Positions 18,236-26,569 of a DNA stretch of 47,860 nt are shown here, piece after piece. The notes under the pieces were generated by a model that was not told the origin of the DNA, did not search any database, and saw only the letters and a program-made list of their open reading frames with translations. The first letter of the stretch is position 1. The number at the start of each line of letters is the position of its first letter. Both the position numbers and the translations under genes were made by a program. The DNA is from an uncultured Marinicella sp. (GTDB lineage Bacteria; Pseudomonadota; Gammaproteobacteria; Xanthomonadales; Marinicellaceae): the NCBI GenBank assembly GCA_947502595.1, contig CANNAM010000008.1:101473-149332 (forward strand). Reading direction: 5' to 3'.

Positions 18236-18865
18236 ATGCAACTAAATATGATTAAATTAATAATGCCAGCACTGCTGTTGATATCGGGCAACCTTATGGC
18301 TGCTGGGGATGCTGAAAAAGGCCAGGCTTTGTCTGCCACTTGTGCAGCTTGTCATGGCATGGACGGTAACAGTATCAATCCGATTTGGCCTAGCTTGGCA
18401 GGTCAGCATGAAGTTTATTTAGACCGTCAAATTAAATTGTTCAGAGATGGTGAGCGAGAAAATGCTTTAATGACACCAATGGTTGCAGGCCTTTCTGATC
18501 AAGATGCAGCTGATTTAGCGGCTTATTTTTCAGCGCAAAAACTGAAAATGCAAGCGGCCAACCCTGAGCAAGTTGAGTTGGGTAAAAAGATTTACCAAGG
18601 CGGTGATCAACAACGCAACATTCCAGCATGTATGGCATGTCATGGTCCCACAGGAAAAGGTAATCCATTGTCCGGCTATCCAGTTGTGGCCAATCAGCAC
18701 GCAGCTTATACCGCCATTCAATTGCGTGCATATAAAGCGGGATTCACGGTTAAAAATAAAGACGATGTGAATGGTCAAGTTATGGCAGATGTAGCCCGTT
18801 ATATGACTGAAGAAGAAATTGATGCGGTGTCCAGCTACATTCAAGGTTTAAAAGCTGCTCAATAA
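18236..18865 (+). CDS. Cytochrome c4, periplasmic dihaem protein
   Basis: A 209-residue protein with a cleavable signal peptide (residues 1-22, ending LMAAG) and two haem c sites, CAACH at 36-40 and CMACH at 132-136. It is built as two similar class I cytochrome c domains of about 90 residues. Both halves carry the phrase type GNSINPIWPSLAGQH / GNPLSGYPVVANQH, and later methionines serve as candidate axial ligands (ENALMTPM, DVNGQVMADVA). This is the standard c4 layout, an electron donor to terminal oxidases. dsbA follows 81 nt downstream; disulphide and haem chemistry meet in c-type cytochrome maturation. Confidence 0.95.
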   Translation: MQLNMIKLIMPALLLISGNLMAAGDAEKGQALSATCAACHGMDGNSINPIWPSLAGQHEVYLDRQIKLFRDGERENALMTPMVAGLSDQDAADLAAYFSAQKLKMQAANPEQVELGKKIYQGGDQQRNIPACMACHGPTGKGNPLSGYPVVANQHAAYTAIQLRAYKAGFTVKNKDDVNGQVMADVARYMTEEEIDAVSSYIQGLKAAQ

Positions 18866-18946
18866 CATCGGTACCAAATATATTGACTGAGTTGAAACTT
18901 TTGTCTGTCAGTTCAGTCAAACATTGAAATTTTACGAGGAATAAAA

Positions 18947-19699
18947 ATGAAAAAAATAACCCTGTTGTTATCTATTTTACTTATTTGGGGCTGTTCACAG
19001 GCTCAAGACCAAGCCAGCACAACTGATGCAGTGAAAGATCAAGCCAAAACTGCAGTTACCAAACAAGTCGATGCAGTTAAAGCTGAAGCAACCGAAAAAG
19101 CCATTGCTGTGGCCTCTCAAACAGCTGACTACCAAGCCGGTATTCATTACCAAGTGATCAGTCCTGCATATGACACCAACAGCAAAGATGCTGTGATTGT
19201 TTATGAGTTTTTTGGTTACACTTGTCCGCATTGTGCTACATTCGAGCCTTATATGAACAAACTGCAAAGTCAATTACCTGACAACGCCAAAATCGTTCGT
19301 GTACCAGTGGTTTTTGGTAAGCAATGGGAGCCATTTGCACAAGCGTATTATACCTTTGAAGCCATGGGCATCACTGACCAAGCTCACGGTCCTATGTTCA
19401 GCGCCATACACCAACACAGAAAACAATTCAGAAGCATAGAAGAGATTGCGGCTTGGGCTGCCAGTTCATTTGGTGTGGATAAAGACAAGTTTTTATCAAC
19501 AGCAAAATCTTTCATGATCGATGGTCAAGTACGCAAAGGCATGCAAATGTTGCAAGCCATGGGTGTTACATCAACACCAACCTTAATCACCAACGGTAAA
19601 TATGCGCCAAATAACAAAGCCTTCAAAACCAGAGACGGTGTCATTGAGGTAACTCAATACTTGGTTGCTCAAGAGTTAAACGCAATGGGTCTGAATTAA
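18947..19699 (+). CDS. dsbA: Thiol:disulphide interchange protein DsbA, probable lipoprotein form
   Basis: A 250-residue thioredoxin-fold protein with the DsbA active site CPHC at 93-96 (FFGYTCPHC) and the cis-proline loop GVTSTPTLI near residue 205. It introduces disulphides into exported proteins. The N-terminus, MKKITLLLSILLIWGCSQ, has a lipobox-like LIWGC with Cys16, so it may be membrane-anchored rather than soluble as in E. coli. Residues 20-60 form an A/K/T/Q-rich spacer not found in classical DsbA, which would hold the catalytic domain away from the membrane. ACGAGGA at 18934-18940 is a good ribosome site. Confidence 0.94.
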   Translation: MKKITLLLSILLIWGCSQAQDQASTTDAVKDQAKTAVTKQVDAVKAEATEKAIAVASQTADYQAGIHYQVISPAYDTNSKDAVIVYEFFGYTCPHCATFEPYMNKLQSQLPDNAKIVRVPVVFGKQWEPFAQAYYTFEAMGITDQAHGPMFSAIHQHRKQFRSIEEIAAWAASSFGVDKDKFLSTAKSFMIDGQVRKGMQMLQAMGVTSTPTLITNGKYAPNNKAFKTRDGVIEVTQYLVAQELNAMGLN

Positions 19700-19726
19700 T
19701 CCAAATAATAACCCAGTAAGCTTAAG

Positions 19727-19753
19727 AAAACCGGCTTAAAGGCCGGTTTTTTT
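19727..19753 (+). terminator. Rho-independent terminator after dsbA
   Basis: AAAACCGGC, a 6-nt loop, then GCCGG followed by seven T. It lies 27 nt past the dsbA stop. A longer ORF annotation for the next gene would start inside this T-run, which argues for a later start there. Confidence 0.9.
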
Positions 19754-19801
19754 GTGTCTGAACTTTGGTACTATATAAGTTTTATTGAACTGGAGTATGT
19801 T

Positions 19802-20401
19802 TTGAGAATTGCTTTCATCTTTTTAAGTCTGTGTTTATTCGCCTGTAGCAAACCTGTCATGCAACAAACTGTTAAGCCAGCTGAGCCTGTTCAGTTGAGT
19901 GAAGAACCAGGCGCTCAAGAGGAAGTGGATTTACTGACTTACTGTGCAAGCAATCAATGTCGACAGAACGTTGAATTTTACCTACAAACCGACAACGGCT
20001 TGATCGATGAAAGCGCTGAACTATACTGGCCGGTCATTCAGGCAGACCATTCGATTTCTCTGTTGGCTGGGGAAAAACTCTATATCACCGGCGAACTCAA
20101 TGACTCATCAATTATTAACTTATCCGAAGCCAGCAGTGAAGATGAAAATGCCATTTCCTTTGAGTTGACTCAAAATGAAGATGATTTAGGTATGCTGTTG
20201 GTGGTTAAAAATCCATACGATTTTGCGATTAAACTAAAAATAGACATGGTGGATTTTGCTGGAAATTTACACCCTACATCCAGTTGTCCAATTGTGGCAG
20301 GTGGCGGTACTTTTGAGATGTGGCCACACCCGATACCTGAGCTGATCATATCTGAAATCCATCAATACGATGAAACTGAAAGTCTGCAATGTGTTTATTG
20401 A
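19802..20401 (+). CDS. Small lipoprotein of unknown function
   Basis: I prefer the TTG at 19802, giving 199 residues. It has GGAG about 6 nt upstream and leads straight into a lipoprotein signal (LRIAFIFLSLCLFACSK, lipobox LFAC). The GTG at 19754 lies in the terminator of dsbA and is unlikely to be a start. The mature protein is acidic and has four further cysteines (YCASNQC, SSCPIV, LQCVY) that may pair outside the cytoplasm. Beta-strand-like alternation (LLVVKNPYDFAIKLKIDMVDF) suggests a small beta-sandwich. No family is recognised. It converges on relA with a gap of 7 nt. Confidence 0.75.
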   Translation: MRIAFIFLSLCLFACSKPVMQQTVKPAEPVQLSEEPGAQEEVDLLTYCASNQCRQNVEFYLQTDNGLIDESAELYWPVIQADHSISLLAGEKLYITGELNDSSIINLSEASSEDENAISFELTQNEDDLGMLLVVKNPYDFAIKLKIDMVDFAGNLHPTSSCPIVAGGGTFEMWPHPIPELIISEIHQYDETESLQCVY

Positions 20402-20408
20402 TTGACTG

Positions 20409-22481
20409 TCAGCCTGTCTTTCTTTGGATGTGGTTGATGTGCTCTAAACTTGAAAGGCGATTCATCACTTCGCTCAAATGATCAAAGTCGCGGATTTGTA
20501 TAGATATGCTGATGTTCACCAACCCTGCTTCTTCATCTGGTTCGGCATGTAAGGCCATGATTTCAACTTTTAAATGAGCCAATAAGGCGCTGATGTCTTT
20601 GATCACATGTTTGCGGTTATTGGCAGTGATCCGCAGTGCGGCCACGGTGCTTTCAGCGTCATCTTCATTCCACTTTACATTAACCAAGCGATTGGGTGAT
20701 TCAGATATCATGTGTAAATAATTATCACAACTGGCTTGGTGTACACTGATGCCGCGGGTGCGAGTGATGTACCCACCGATGGCGTCACCTTGGACGGGTG
20801 TACAACAACTGGCCAAAGTGGTTTTTAACGAATCCACGCCCTCAACGATTAAATTGCCGGAAAACTTTTTCGGGCTGATTTTAGTGGGGATGTGTTTTTG
20901 TGTGTGTTTTTTTGCTGGATTCAGCTGTGCATCGGCACGTCTGATGACTTGGTTGACGGTGATGTCACCAGTGGCAATCATGGCGTACAGCTTGTCGATA
21001 TTTTGCAGATTGAATGACTCTAACAGTTTCACTAAATCGGCATTTTGCAGCGCAAATTTATTCAGCTCAGCCTCAAGCAACTCTTTGCCTATCAATAAAT
21101 TTTTATCAAAGTCATTTTCCCTGAACCAATGCCTGACTTTGGCGCGAGCGCCAGCGCTTTGTAAATACCCTGACTGTTCATGCAGCCAATCCCTGGAAGG
21201 TTTAGCCAGTTTTGCGGTCAGGATATTAACCCGGTCACCGGTTTTTAAAGCACGAGTTAATGGCACGATTGAGCCATTGATTTTGGCACCACGACAGCGG
21301 TGACCAACTTCGGTGTGTACTTGATAAGCAAAATCGACTGGTGTTGAGCCGTAGGGTAGATCTATGACGTCGCCGGTGGGTGTGAAGACATAAACCCGTT
21401 CCTCTTGGGTGTCGGATTGGAAGGCGCCCAATAAATCATCAGCCCCTGCATTTTCAGACAGCAATTGGCGCATCCAGTTGACCTTATTGTCATAGCTTTG
21501 GTCTTGCTTAGAACCGTCTTTGTAGCGCCAGTGGGCTGCCACACCCAGTTCTGCATGTTCGTGCATTTCATGGGTTCTGATTTGCACTTCAAGGGTTTTG
21601 CCATCAACCACCACCACGGTGTGTAATGATTGGTAATTATTGCCTTTGGGCTGTGCGATGTAATCATCAAACTCTTTGGGGATGTGTGTCCAAGTGCCAT
21701 GCACGATACCCAGTGTGGCATAACAATCGGCCAATGAATCGACCAAAACACGTATCGCACGGATATCAAACAAACCATCAAACTCCAAATTTTTAAGCTG
21801 CATTTTTTTATAAATGCTGAAGATGTGCTTGGGCCGTCCGGCAATGTCGGCTTTGATGTTGTTGTCTGCCAGAATGCGGGTCAATTGTTGTGAGCAGGCG
21901 TCAATGAATTGTTCCCTGTCATTGCGTTTTTCTGCCAGTTTGTCGGCAATTTTTTTGTATTGGTCAGGTTGCAAAAACCTGAAAGACAAGTCTTCCAGTT
22001 CCCACTTGATTTGCCAGACACCCAGGCGGTTGGCCAAAGCGGCATGGTAGGTCATGGTGGAAGTGGCCAGTTGTTTTTGCGTGTCCTCATCAAACTCAAG
22101 GGCCGCGCGCATCAGCACCAATTGTTCTGCCAATAATATCAATACCAAACGCACATCATTGATCATGGCAAACAACAAACGTCGCAGGCCTTCGGCGTTG
22201 TTGGATTTGGGTTTCAGTAACCAATCGGCTTGGTGGATTTTGATTAAATCAGTAAGGGTGGCCAACTGTTTTTCAGAGATGGCTGGCTCAGTTTGAGCTG
22301 ACAACTCTTCTAAGCTCAGTTGTTCACTGCGAATGGCATGAAACCATGCATATATTTGAATGATTTCAGCATCGGCTTGTAACGACTTAAGGACTTCTGT
22401 GGTTTTACTCTGGTGTGCCTCAGAGCAGTGCTTATCATCTAACCACAAGATATCATTGGATTGTTGCTCAGGATTGGTCAC
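20409..22481 (-). CDS. relA: RelA-type (p)ppGpp synthetase, hydrolase domain degenerate
   Basis: A 690-residue RelA/SpoT homologue. The N-terminal region where the hydrolase sits lacks the HD and EDT metal-binding motifs, so this is a synthetase-only RelA. The synthetase domain spans about 215-325, with FDIRAIRVLVD, EFDDY at 270-274 (the EFDD variant typical of RelA) and YQSLHTVV. A TGS domain covers about 363-425 (VYVFTPTGDVIDLP). The C-terminal half has a helical region, a zinc-finger-like segment with LASCCTPVQGD, and an ACT domain from about 615. RelA makes the alarmone in response to uncharged tRNA on the ribosome. The reading start lies only 8 bp from a mobile-type inverted repeat, and no Shine-Dalgarno is visible. 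Confidence 0.95.
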   Translation of the reverse strand: MTNPEQQSNDILWLDDKHCSEAHQSKTTEVLKSLQADAEIIQIYAWFHAIRSEQLSLEELSAQTEPAISEKQLATLTDLIKIHQADWLLKPKSNNAEGLRRLLFAMINDVRLVLILLAEQLVLMRAALEFDEDTQKQLATSTMTYHAALANRLGVWQIKWELEDLSFRFLQPDQYKKIADKLAEKRNDREQFIDACSQQLTRILADNNIKADIAGRPKHIFSIYKKMQLKNLEFDGLFDIRAIRVLVDSLADCYATLGIVHGTWTHIPKEFDDYIAQPKGNNYQSLHTVVVVDGKTLEVQIRTHEMHEHAELGVAAHWRYKDGSKQDQSYDNKVNWMRQLLSENAGADDLLGAFQSDTQEERVYVFTPTGDVIDLPYGSTPVDFAYQVHTEVGHRCRGAKINGSIVPLTRALKTGDRVNILTAKLAKPSRDWLHEQSGYLQSAGARAKVRHWFRENDFDKNLLIGKELLEAELNKFALQNADLVKLLESFNLQNIDKLYAMIATGDITVNQVIRRADAQLNPAKKHTQKHIPTKISPKKFSGNLIVEGVDSLKTTLASCCTPVQGDAIGGYITRTRGISVHQASCDNYLHMISESPNRLVNVKWNEDDAESTVAALRITANNRKHVIKDISALLAHLKVEIMALHAEPDEEAGLVNISISIQIRDFDHLSEVMNRLSSLEHINHIQRKTG

Positions 22482-22489
22482 ACTTTTTT

Positions 22490-22571
22490 TTAAAGGGGTC
22501 AGTACCCTTTAGATGTACCTCAATTGTGTCTGTATTTAGCTCCAATTATTAAAGGGTACTGACCCCTTTAA
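22490..22571. repeat. 82-bp MITE/REP-like element with 22-bp perfect terminal inverted repeats
   Basis: Arm 22490-22511 is the exact reverse complement of arm 22550-22571, with a 38-nt spacer. The core GGGGTCAGTACCC resembles the hairpin ends associated with IS200/REP-type Y1 transposases. It contains no ORF, so it would be non-autonomous. It sits between rnpB and relA, both on the minus strand. Confidence 0.8.
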
Positions 22572-22597
22572 GGAAGAAGCTCGAAATAAGAAATAAA

Positions 22598-22954
22598 ATG
22601 AGTTGGTCTGTAAGCCGGGTTCTGTTCGTATAAATACGTGGCAATCATTCATCTGGGTCTGACATTGCTGCCAGCCTCAAGCAATCTACCCGGAAACAGT
22701 GTGGGCACACACCTATAGTTTCCCTATTTGATCTTGCTCCAGGTGGGGTTTACCATGCCGCCTTTGTTACCAAAGTCGCGGTGCGCTCTTACCGCACCAT
22801 TTCACCCTTACCACCTCGAAAGGTGGCGGTATCTTTTCTGCTGCACTGGCCGTAGGCTCGCGCCTCCCGGACGTTATCCGGCACCTTGCCCTGTTGGAGC
22901 CCGGACTTTCCTCGAATTGAAATAAATCAACCCGCGATTGCCCAACCAACTCAA
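22598..22954 (-). ncRNA. rnpB: RNase P RNA (class A)
   Basis: On the minus strand the RNA opens GAGTTGGTTGGGCAATCGC and soon has the conserved GAGGAAAGTCCGGGCTCC. The universal 3' segments follow: AGGGTGAAATGGTGCGGTAAGAG, then GGAGCAAGATCAAATAGGG, then ACCCGGGTAGATTGCTTGAGG and AGAACCCGGCTTACAGACC (quoted in parts). The 5' and 3' ends are complementary (P1 helix). The length of about 357 nt and the block order match the bacterial type A ribozyme, which trims tRNA 5' ends. A TAATAC at 22963-22958 sits where a -10 box is expected, but the -35 is weak. Ends are accurate to a few bases. Confidence 0.96.
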
Positions 22955-23118
22955 GTGCGTATTATTGGCTTTATGGTGCAAAATTACAAACTATACCGTT
23001 AAAAAATTCAGCATAGATTGGGTGATTTTAAGACCGATGTTAATGAAACAGTAATAGGTGGCTGTATATTCAACTGGGGTGAATTACAATGCCTTGTTTC
23101 TGATACATAGATTAGTCG

Positions 23119-25431
23119 ATGACAGTTATTAAATTAAAGCATTTTTGGGTGTTGTTCATGTTGTTCAGTCAGTCGATTGCAGCAAATAATTCAACTTGGT
23201 TACGAATCAATAACCCCGGCAATGATGTTGTCAGTGCATTAGGTGCCGAAGCCATCCACTATGAAAATTTTCTGTGGACACAAGACGGTGCCTTGGCAAG
23301 TGGTTTAGTCAACAGATCTTCAACTCAGGTGGTGCAAATAGACCAAGCATTTCATTTCCGTGTTGATAATGAACTGATGGATTTCAAATCTGAACAAGTC
23401 CCCAGTGACCCATGGTTCAATGTTAATACCTCGGCAGTAAAAAACTTACAATTGGTTCAGTTCAAAGGCCCTATCAAGTCCGTTTGGTTAACTGAGTTAA
23501 AACAACAAGGCGCAGTTCTGGTCTCACCGTTGGCTCCATTTTCATGGTTGGTTTGGGTCAATGACCAACAACTGTCAGCCATCAACCAACTGCCTGCAGT
23601 CAGACAATCTCAGTATTTTTATCCGGCCTTGAGGGTGCAGGCTGCCAATCGAAATTTGCAGCTTTCATCGGTGCCCAGCATGCTGTTGGTATTAAGCAGT
23701 GAATTAAACCAGAGCTTGCATGCACTCACCCAAATGGGTGCCTTCATTGAATTCCACAGCCCATTCAACCAAGTGTTATCAGTGGTTAATTTACAGCTGG
23801 ATGGTGCACACTATTTCCAAGCTGCACAACTGCCTGGCGTCGTTACTTTACAACAAGTGCATACCGATGGTGGCGCTCGGTCTGAGTTGAGTCAACAAAC
23901 CCTGGTTGATCAATACGACGGCAGTGTGGATGCGGTACCTGGTTATCAAAGTTGGTTGGATGATGCGGGTGTTGACGGCAGTGGTGTGGTCGTTGGTGTG
24001 GTTGATGGTGGTATCTATCAAAACCACCCTGATTTAAATAATGTGGTGCAATGTACTGGTGCAGGCACCGGTCCAAGTTGTTCAGATGGCAATGATGCGC
24101 ATGGCACGCATGTGGCCGGCGCCATTGGTGGCACTGGAATAAATGGGGTGTTGGACCCAGTCGGCTTCAACAGAGGCTTGGGTGTGGCGCCAGGCGTGCG
24201 CATAGTAGAACAGCGTTATGGCCCATTACTGGGCGGTGGCTCTGGTGGGATGGTGGCTGGTGGTATGTTGTCTATTTATAAAGATTCTGCCATTAATCAG
24301 GTGTTGTTAACCAATAATTCATGGGGCCCAACCGGCACACCGCAAGGCTATGACATCCCAACCATGGAACTTGATATGATCAGTCGCGATGCCAACCCTG
24401 ATCTGCCGGGCAATCAACCGGTGTTGGCGGTTTGGTCAGTGATGAATGGAAATGGAGACCGTAATTTCGGTACTTGTGCACCATCATCGCTGGGTTCGCC
24501 AGATGAAGCCAAAAATCTATTTGCAGTTGGTTCAACCAGCTCTCAAGCCAGTAATTTAAGCCAAGTAGCCAACGTATTCAATGTATCGGCTAACAGTGGT
24601 CATGGGCCGGCATGTGATGGTCGCTTGGTGCCACACATTGTAGCGCCAGGTTGTTTGACCGATGCGCCCAACAGCAATAACGGCTATGGCACCATGTGTG
24701 GAACTTCTATGGCGTCACCAGTGGTGTCTGGATCGGTGGCTTTATTTTGGCAGCAGTATAAGCAACAGCATATGGTTGACCCTAGCCCAGCATTGGTTAA
24801 GGCTGCTTTTACTGCAGTTGCTGATGATTTAGTGGGCAACAATGATGCCGATGGTATGGTGTTAAGTCATGCGCCCAACAGGCAACAAGGTTGGGGGCGG
24901 CTGAATTTAGAAAACGTCATCAAGCCATTGTTGCCAGTTTACTATTATGATCAACAACATGTGTTCACTGAAACTGGCCAAAACTGGCAAGTCAGCCTGG
25001 CCGCAGTCGATCCAGCAAAGCCCATGCGCATGATGTTGGTTTGGACCGATGCACCGGGTTTGGGTTTGGGTGGTACCAACCCAGCTTGGGTGAATGATTT
25101 GGATTTGCAGGTTTCCGCAGAACAAAGTTATTGGGGCAACCAGTTTGGCAATGATGCTTATTCAACAACAGGTGGCAGTGCCGACAGCAAAAACAACATG
25201 GAAGGGGTGTTTTTAAAGGCCGATCAACACCAAGGACAAAACATTGCCGTACAGGTCGTGGCCAGTAACATAACAGGTGACGCACTCAATCCACACGCAG
25301 CAACAGCACCGCAACAAGATTTTGCCTTGGTTTGTTATAACTGTAAAGTAGCTGATGCTGTTTTGGATGTAATTTTCAAGGACGGCTTTGACGAATTTAT
25401 TGACTTGATTTTTGCTGATGGTTTTGAGTAA
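23119..25431 (+). CDS. Secreted subtilisin-family (S8) serine protease
   Basis: A 770-residue protein with a signal peptide (MTVIKLKHFWVLFMLFSQSIAANN) and a propeptide-like region up to about 270. The catalytic domain has Asp296 (VVDGGIYQNHPD), His328 (AHGTHVAGAIGG) and Ser530 (GTSMASPVVSG), all intact. After the catalytic domain comes a beta-sandwich of about 150 residues (MRMMLVWTDAPG, VNDLDLQV), as in other large bacterial subtilases. The C-terminus ends with two copies of a short tail motif, VIFKDGFD and LIFADGFE. It is a single gene with no inhibitor or activator nearby. The broad proteolytic role is family knowledge; substrates are unknown. Confidence 0.94.
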   Translation: MTVIKLKHFWVLFMLFSQSIAANNSTWLRINNPGNDVVSALGAEAIHYENFLWTQDGALASGLVNRSSTQVVQIDQAFHFRVDNELMDFKSEQVPSDPWFNVNTSAVKNLQLVQFKGPIKSVWLTELKQQGAVLVSPLAPFSWLVWVNDQQLSAINQLPAVRQSQYFYPALRVQAANRNLQLSSVPSMLLVLSSELNQSLHALTQMGAFIEFHSPFNQVLSVVNLQLDGAHYFQAAQLPGVVTLQQVHTDGGARSELSQQTLVDQYDGSVDAVPGYQSWLDDAGVDGSGVVVGVVDGGIYQNHPDLNNVVQCTGAGTGPSCSDGNDAHGTHVAGAIGGTGINGVLDPVGFNRGLGVAPGVRIVEQRYGPLLGGGSGGMVAGGMLSIYKDSAINQVLLTNNSWGPTGTPQGYDIPTMELDMISRDANPDLPGNQPVLAVWSVMNGNGDRNFGTCAPSSLGSPDEAKNLFAVGSTSSQASNLSQVANVFNVSANSGHGPACDGRLVPHIVAPGCLTDAPNSNNGYGTMCGTSMASPVVSGSVALFWQQYKQQHMVDPSPALVKAAFTAVADDLVGNNDADGMVLSHAPNRQQGWGRLNLENVIKPLLPVYYYDQQHVFTETGQNWQVSLAAVDPAKPMRMMLVWTDAPGLGLGGTNPAWVNDLDLQVSAEQSYWGNQFGNDAYSTTGGSADSKNNMEGVFLKADQHQGQNIAVQVVASNITGDALNPHAATAPQQDFALVCYNCKVADAVLDVIFKDGFDEFIDLIFADGFE

Positions 25432-25640
25432 CCGCGTGGCTGTCAAAGTCGCCATATACTAATGGTGCAGTGGTAGTATCTGGCTAGTTGCTGGGTTCTT
25501 GCTGGCTTGAACTGGTATCAAATCAGCCAACAATTGAAGTATTGATGCAGATAAATTGCTGGCTATTTCTGCTGAACCGTAGTGATTGTGGTAGCAGGTC
25601 AAGTATAATGCAGGGTTTTGCTGAATCCTTGAATAGTTCT

Positions 25641-26567
25641 ATGGAAAATAACAAACACGAGTTCCTTACATTTCAGGAATTAATCCTCAAATTACAAGAA
25701 TTTTGGGCCGCGCATGGTTGCGTGATCATCCAACCATTGGACTTGGAAGTGGGTGCTGGTACTTTTCATCCTGCCACGTTTTTGCGTTCAATTGGTCCTG
25801 AGCCTTGGAACAGTGCTTATGTCCAGCCCTGCCGCCGTCCAACCGATGGTCGTTATGGTGAAAATCCCAACAGGTTGCAACATTATTACCAGTTTCAAGT
25901 GGTGCTGAAACCTTCACCGAAAAATATCCAAGAGCTGTATTTAAAGTCATTGCAGACCATCGGTGTGGATACTTTAGAACATGATGTCAGGTTTTTAGAA
26001 GACAACTGGGAATCACCGACTTTAGGTGCCTGGGGTCTGGGTTGGGAAGTGTGGTTGAATGGCATGGAAGTCACACAATTCACTTATTTTCAGCAAGTCG
26101 GTGGTTTGGAGTGTAAGCCAGTTATGGGTGAGATCACCTATGGTTTGGAGCGCTTGGCAATGTATTTACAGAACAAGGACAGCATCTATGATTTGATTTG
26201 GGCCGAAACCCCCAATGGCACCGTCACATATGGAGATGTTTACCATCAAAATGAAGTCGAGCAGTCGGCATATAATTTTGAACATGCCGATGTGCCGGCT
26301 TTATTCAATGCATTTGATGAAGCTGAAAAGGCCTGTTTGACTTTGATTGAAAAAGAATTGCCTTTACCGGCATATGAAAAAGCCCTGAAAGCTTCGCATT
26401 TGTTTAATTTATTGGACGCGCGCAAAGCCATCAGTGTGACTGAGCGTCAGCAGTTTATTTTGAAAGTCAGGAACATGTCGAAACAAGTGGCGCAAATGTA
26501 TTACCAATCGCGAGAAGCCTTGGGTTTTCCAGGCTGCAAAAACAGTGTTAAAAAGGAGGCGCAATAA
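25641..26567 (+). CDS. glyQ: Glycine--tRNA ligase alpha subunit
   Basis: 308 residues from ATG 25641 ([22 protein letters not shown]), which fits the usual GlyQ length. The longer frame from 25488 has no homologous start. Class II signatures are clear: [19 protein letters not shown] in motif form, [17 protein letters not shown] and FQVVLKPSP for ATP and glycine binding, and GLEWEV-like [21 protein letters not shown]. It forms the catalytic half of the alpha2-beta2 (or larger) bacterial glycyl-tRNA synthetase. glyS starts 2 nt after its stop, so the subunits are made together. Confidence 0.97.
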   Translation: MENNKHEFLTFQELILKLQEFWAAHGCVIIQPLDLEVGAGTFHPATFLRSIGPEPWNSAYVQPCRRPTDGRYGENPNRLQHYYQFQVVLKPSPKNIQELYLKSLQTIGVDTLEHDVRFLEDNWESPTLGAWGLGWEVWLNGMEVTQFTYFQQVGGLECKPVMGEITYGLERLAMYLQNKDSIYDLIWAETPNGTVTYGDVYHQNEVEQSAYNFEHADVPALFNAFDEAEKACLTLIEKELPLPAYEKALKASHLFNLLDARKAISVTERQQFILKVRNMSKQVAQMYYQSREALGFPGCKNSVKKEAQ

Positions 26568-26569
26568 TC

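Noticed and set aside
25432..25640. Possible tRNA or small RNA before glyQ
   Set aside because: No cloverleaf or T-loop consensus; only GC-poor leader sequence, and the in-frame extension of glyQ has no homologous residues.
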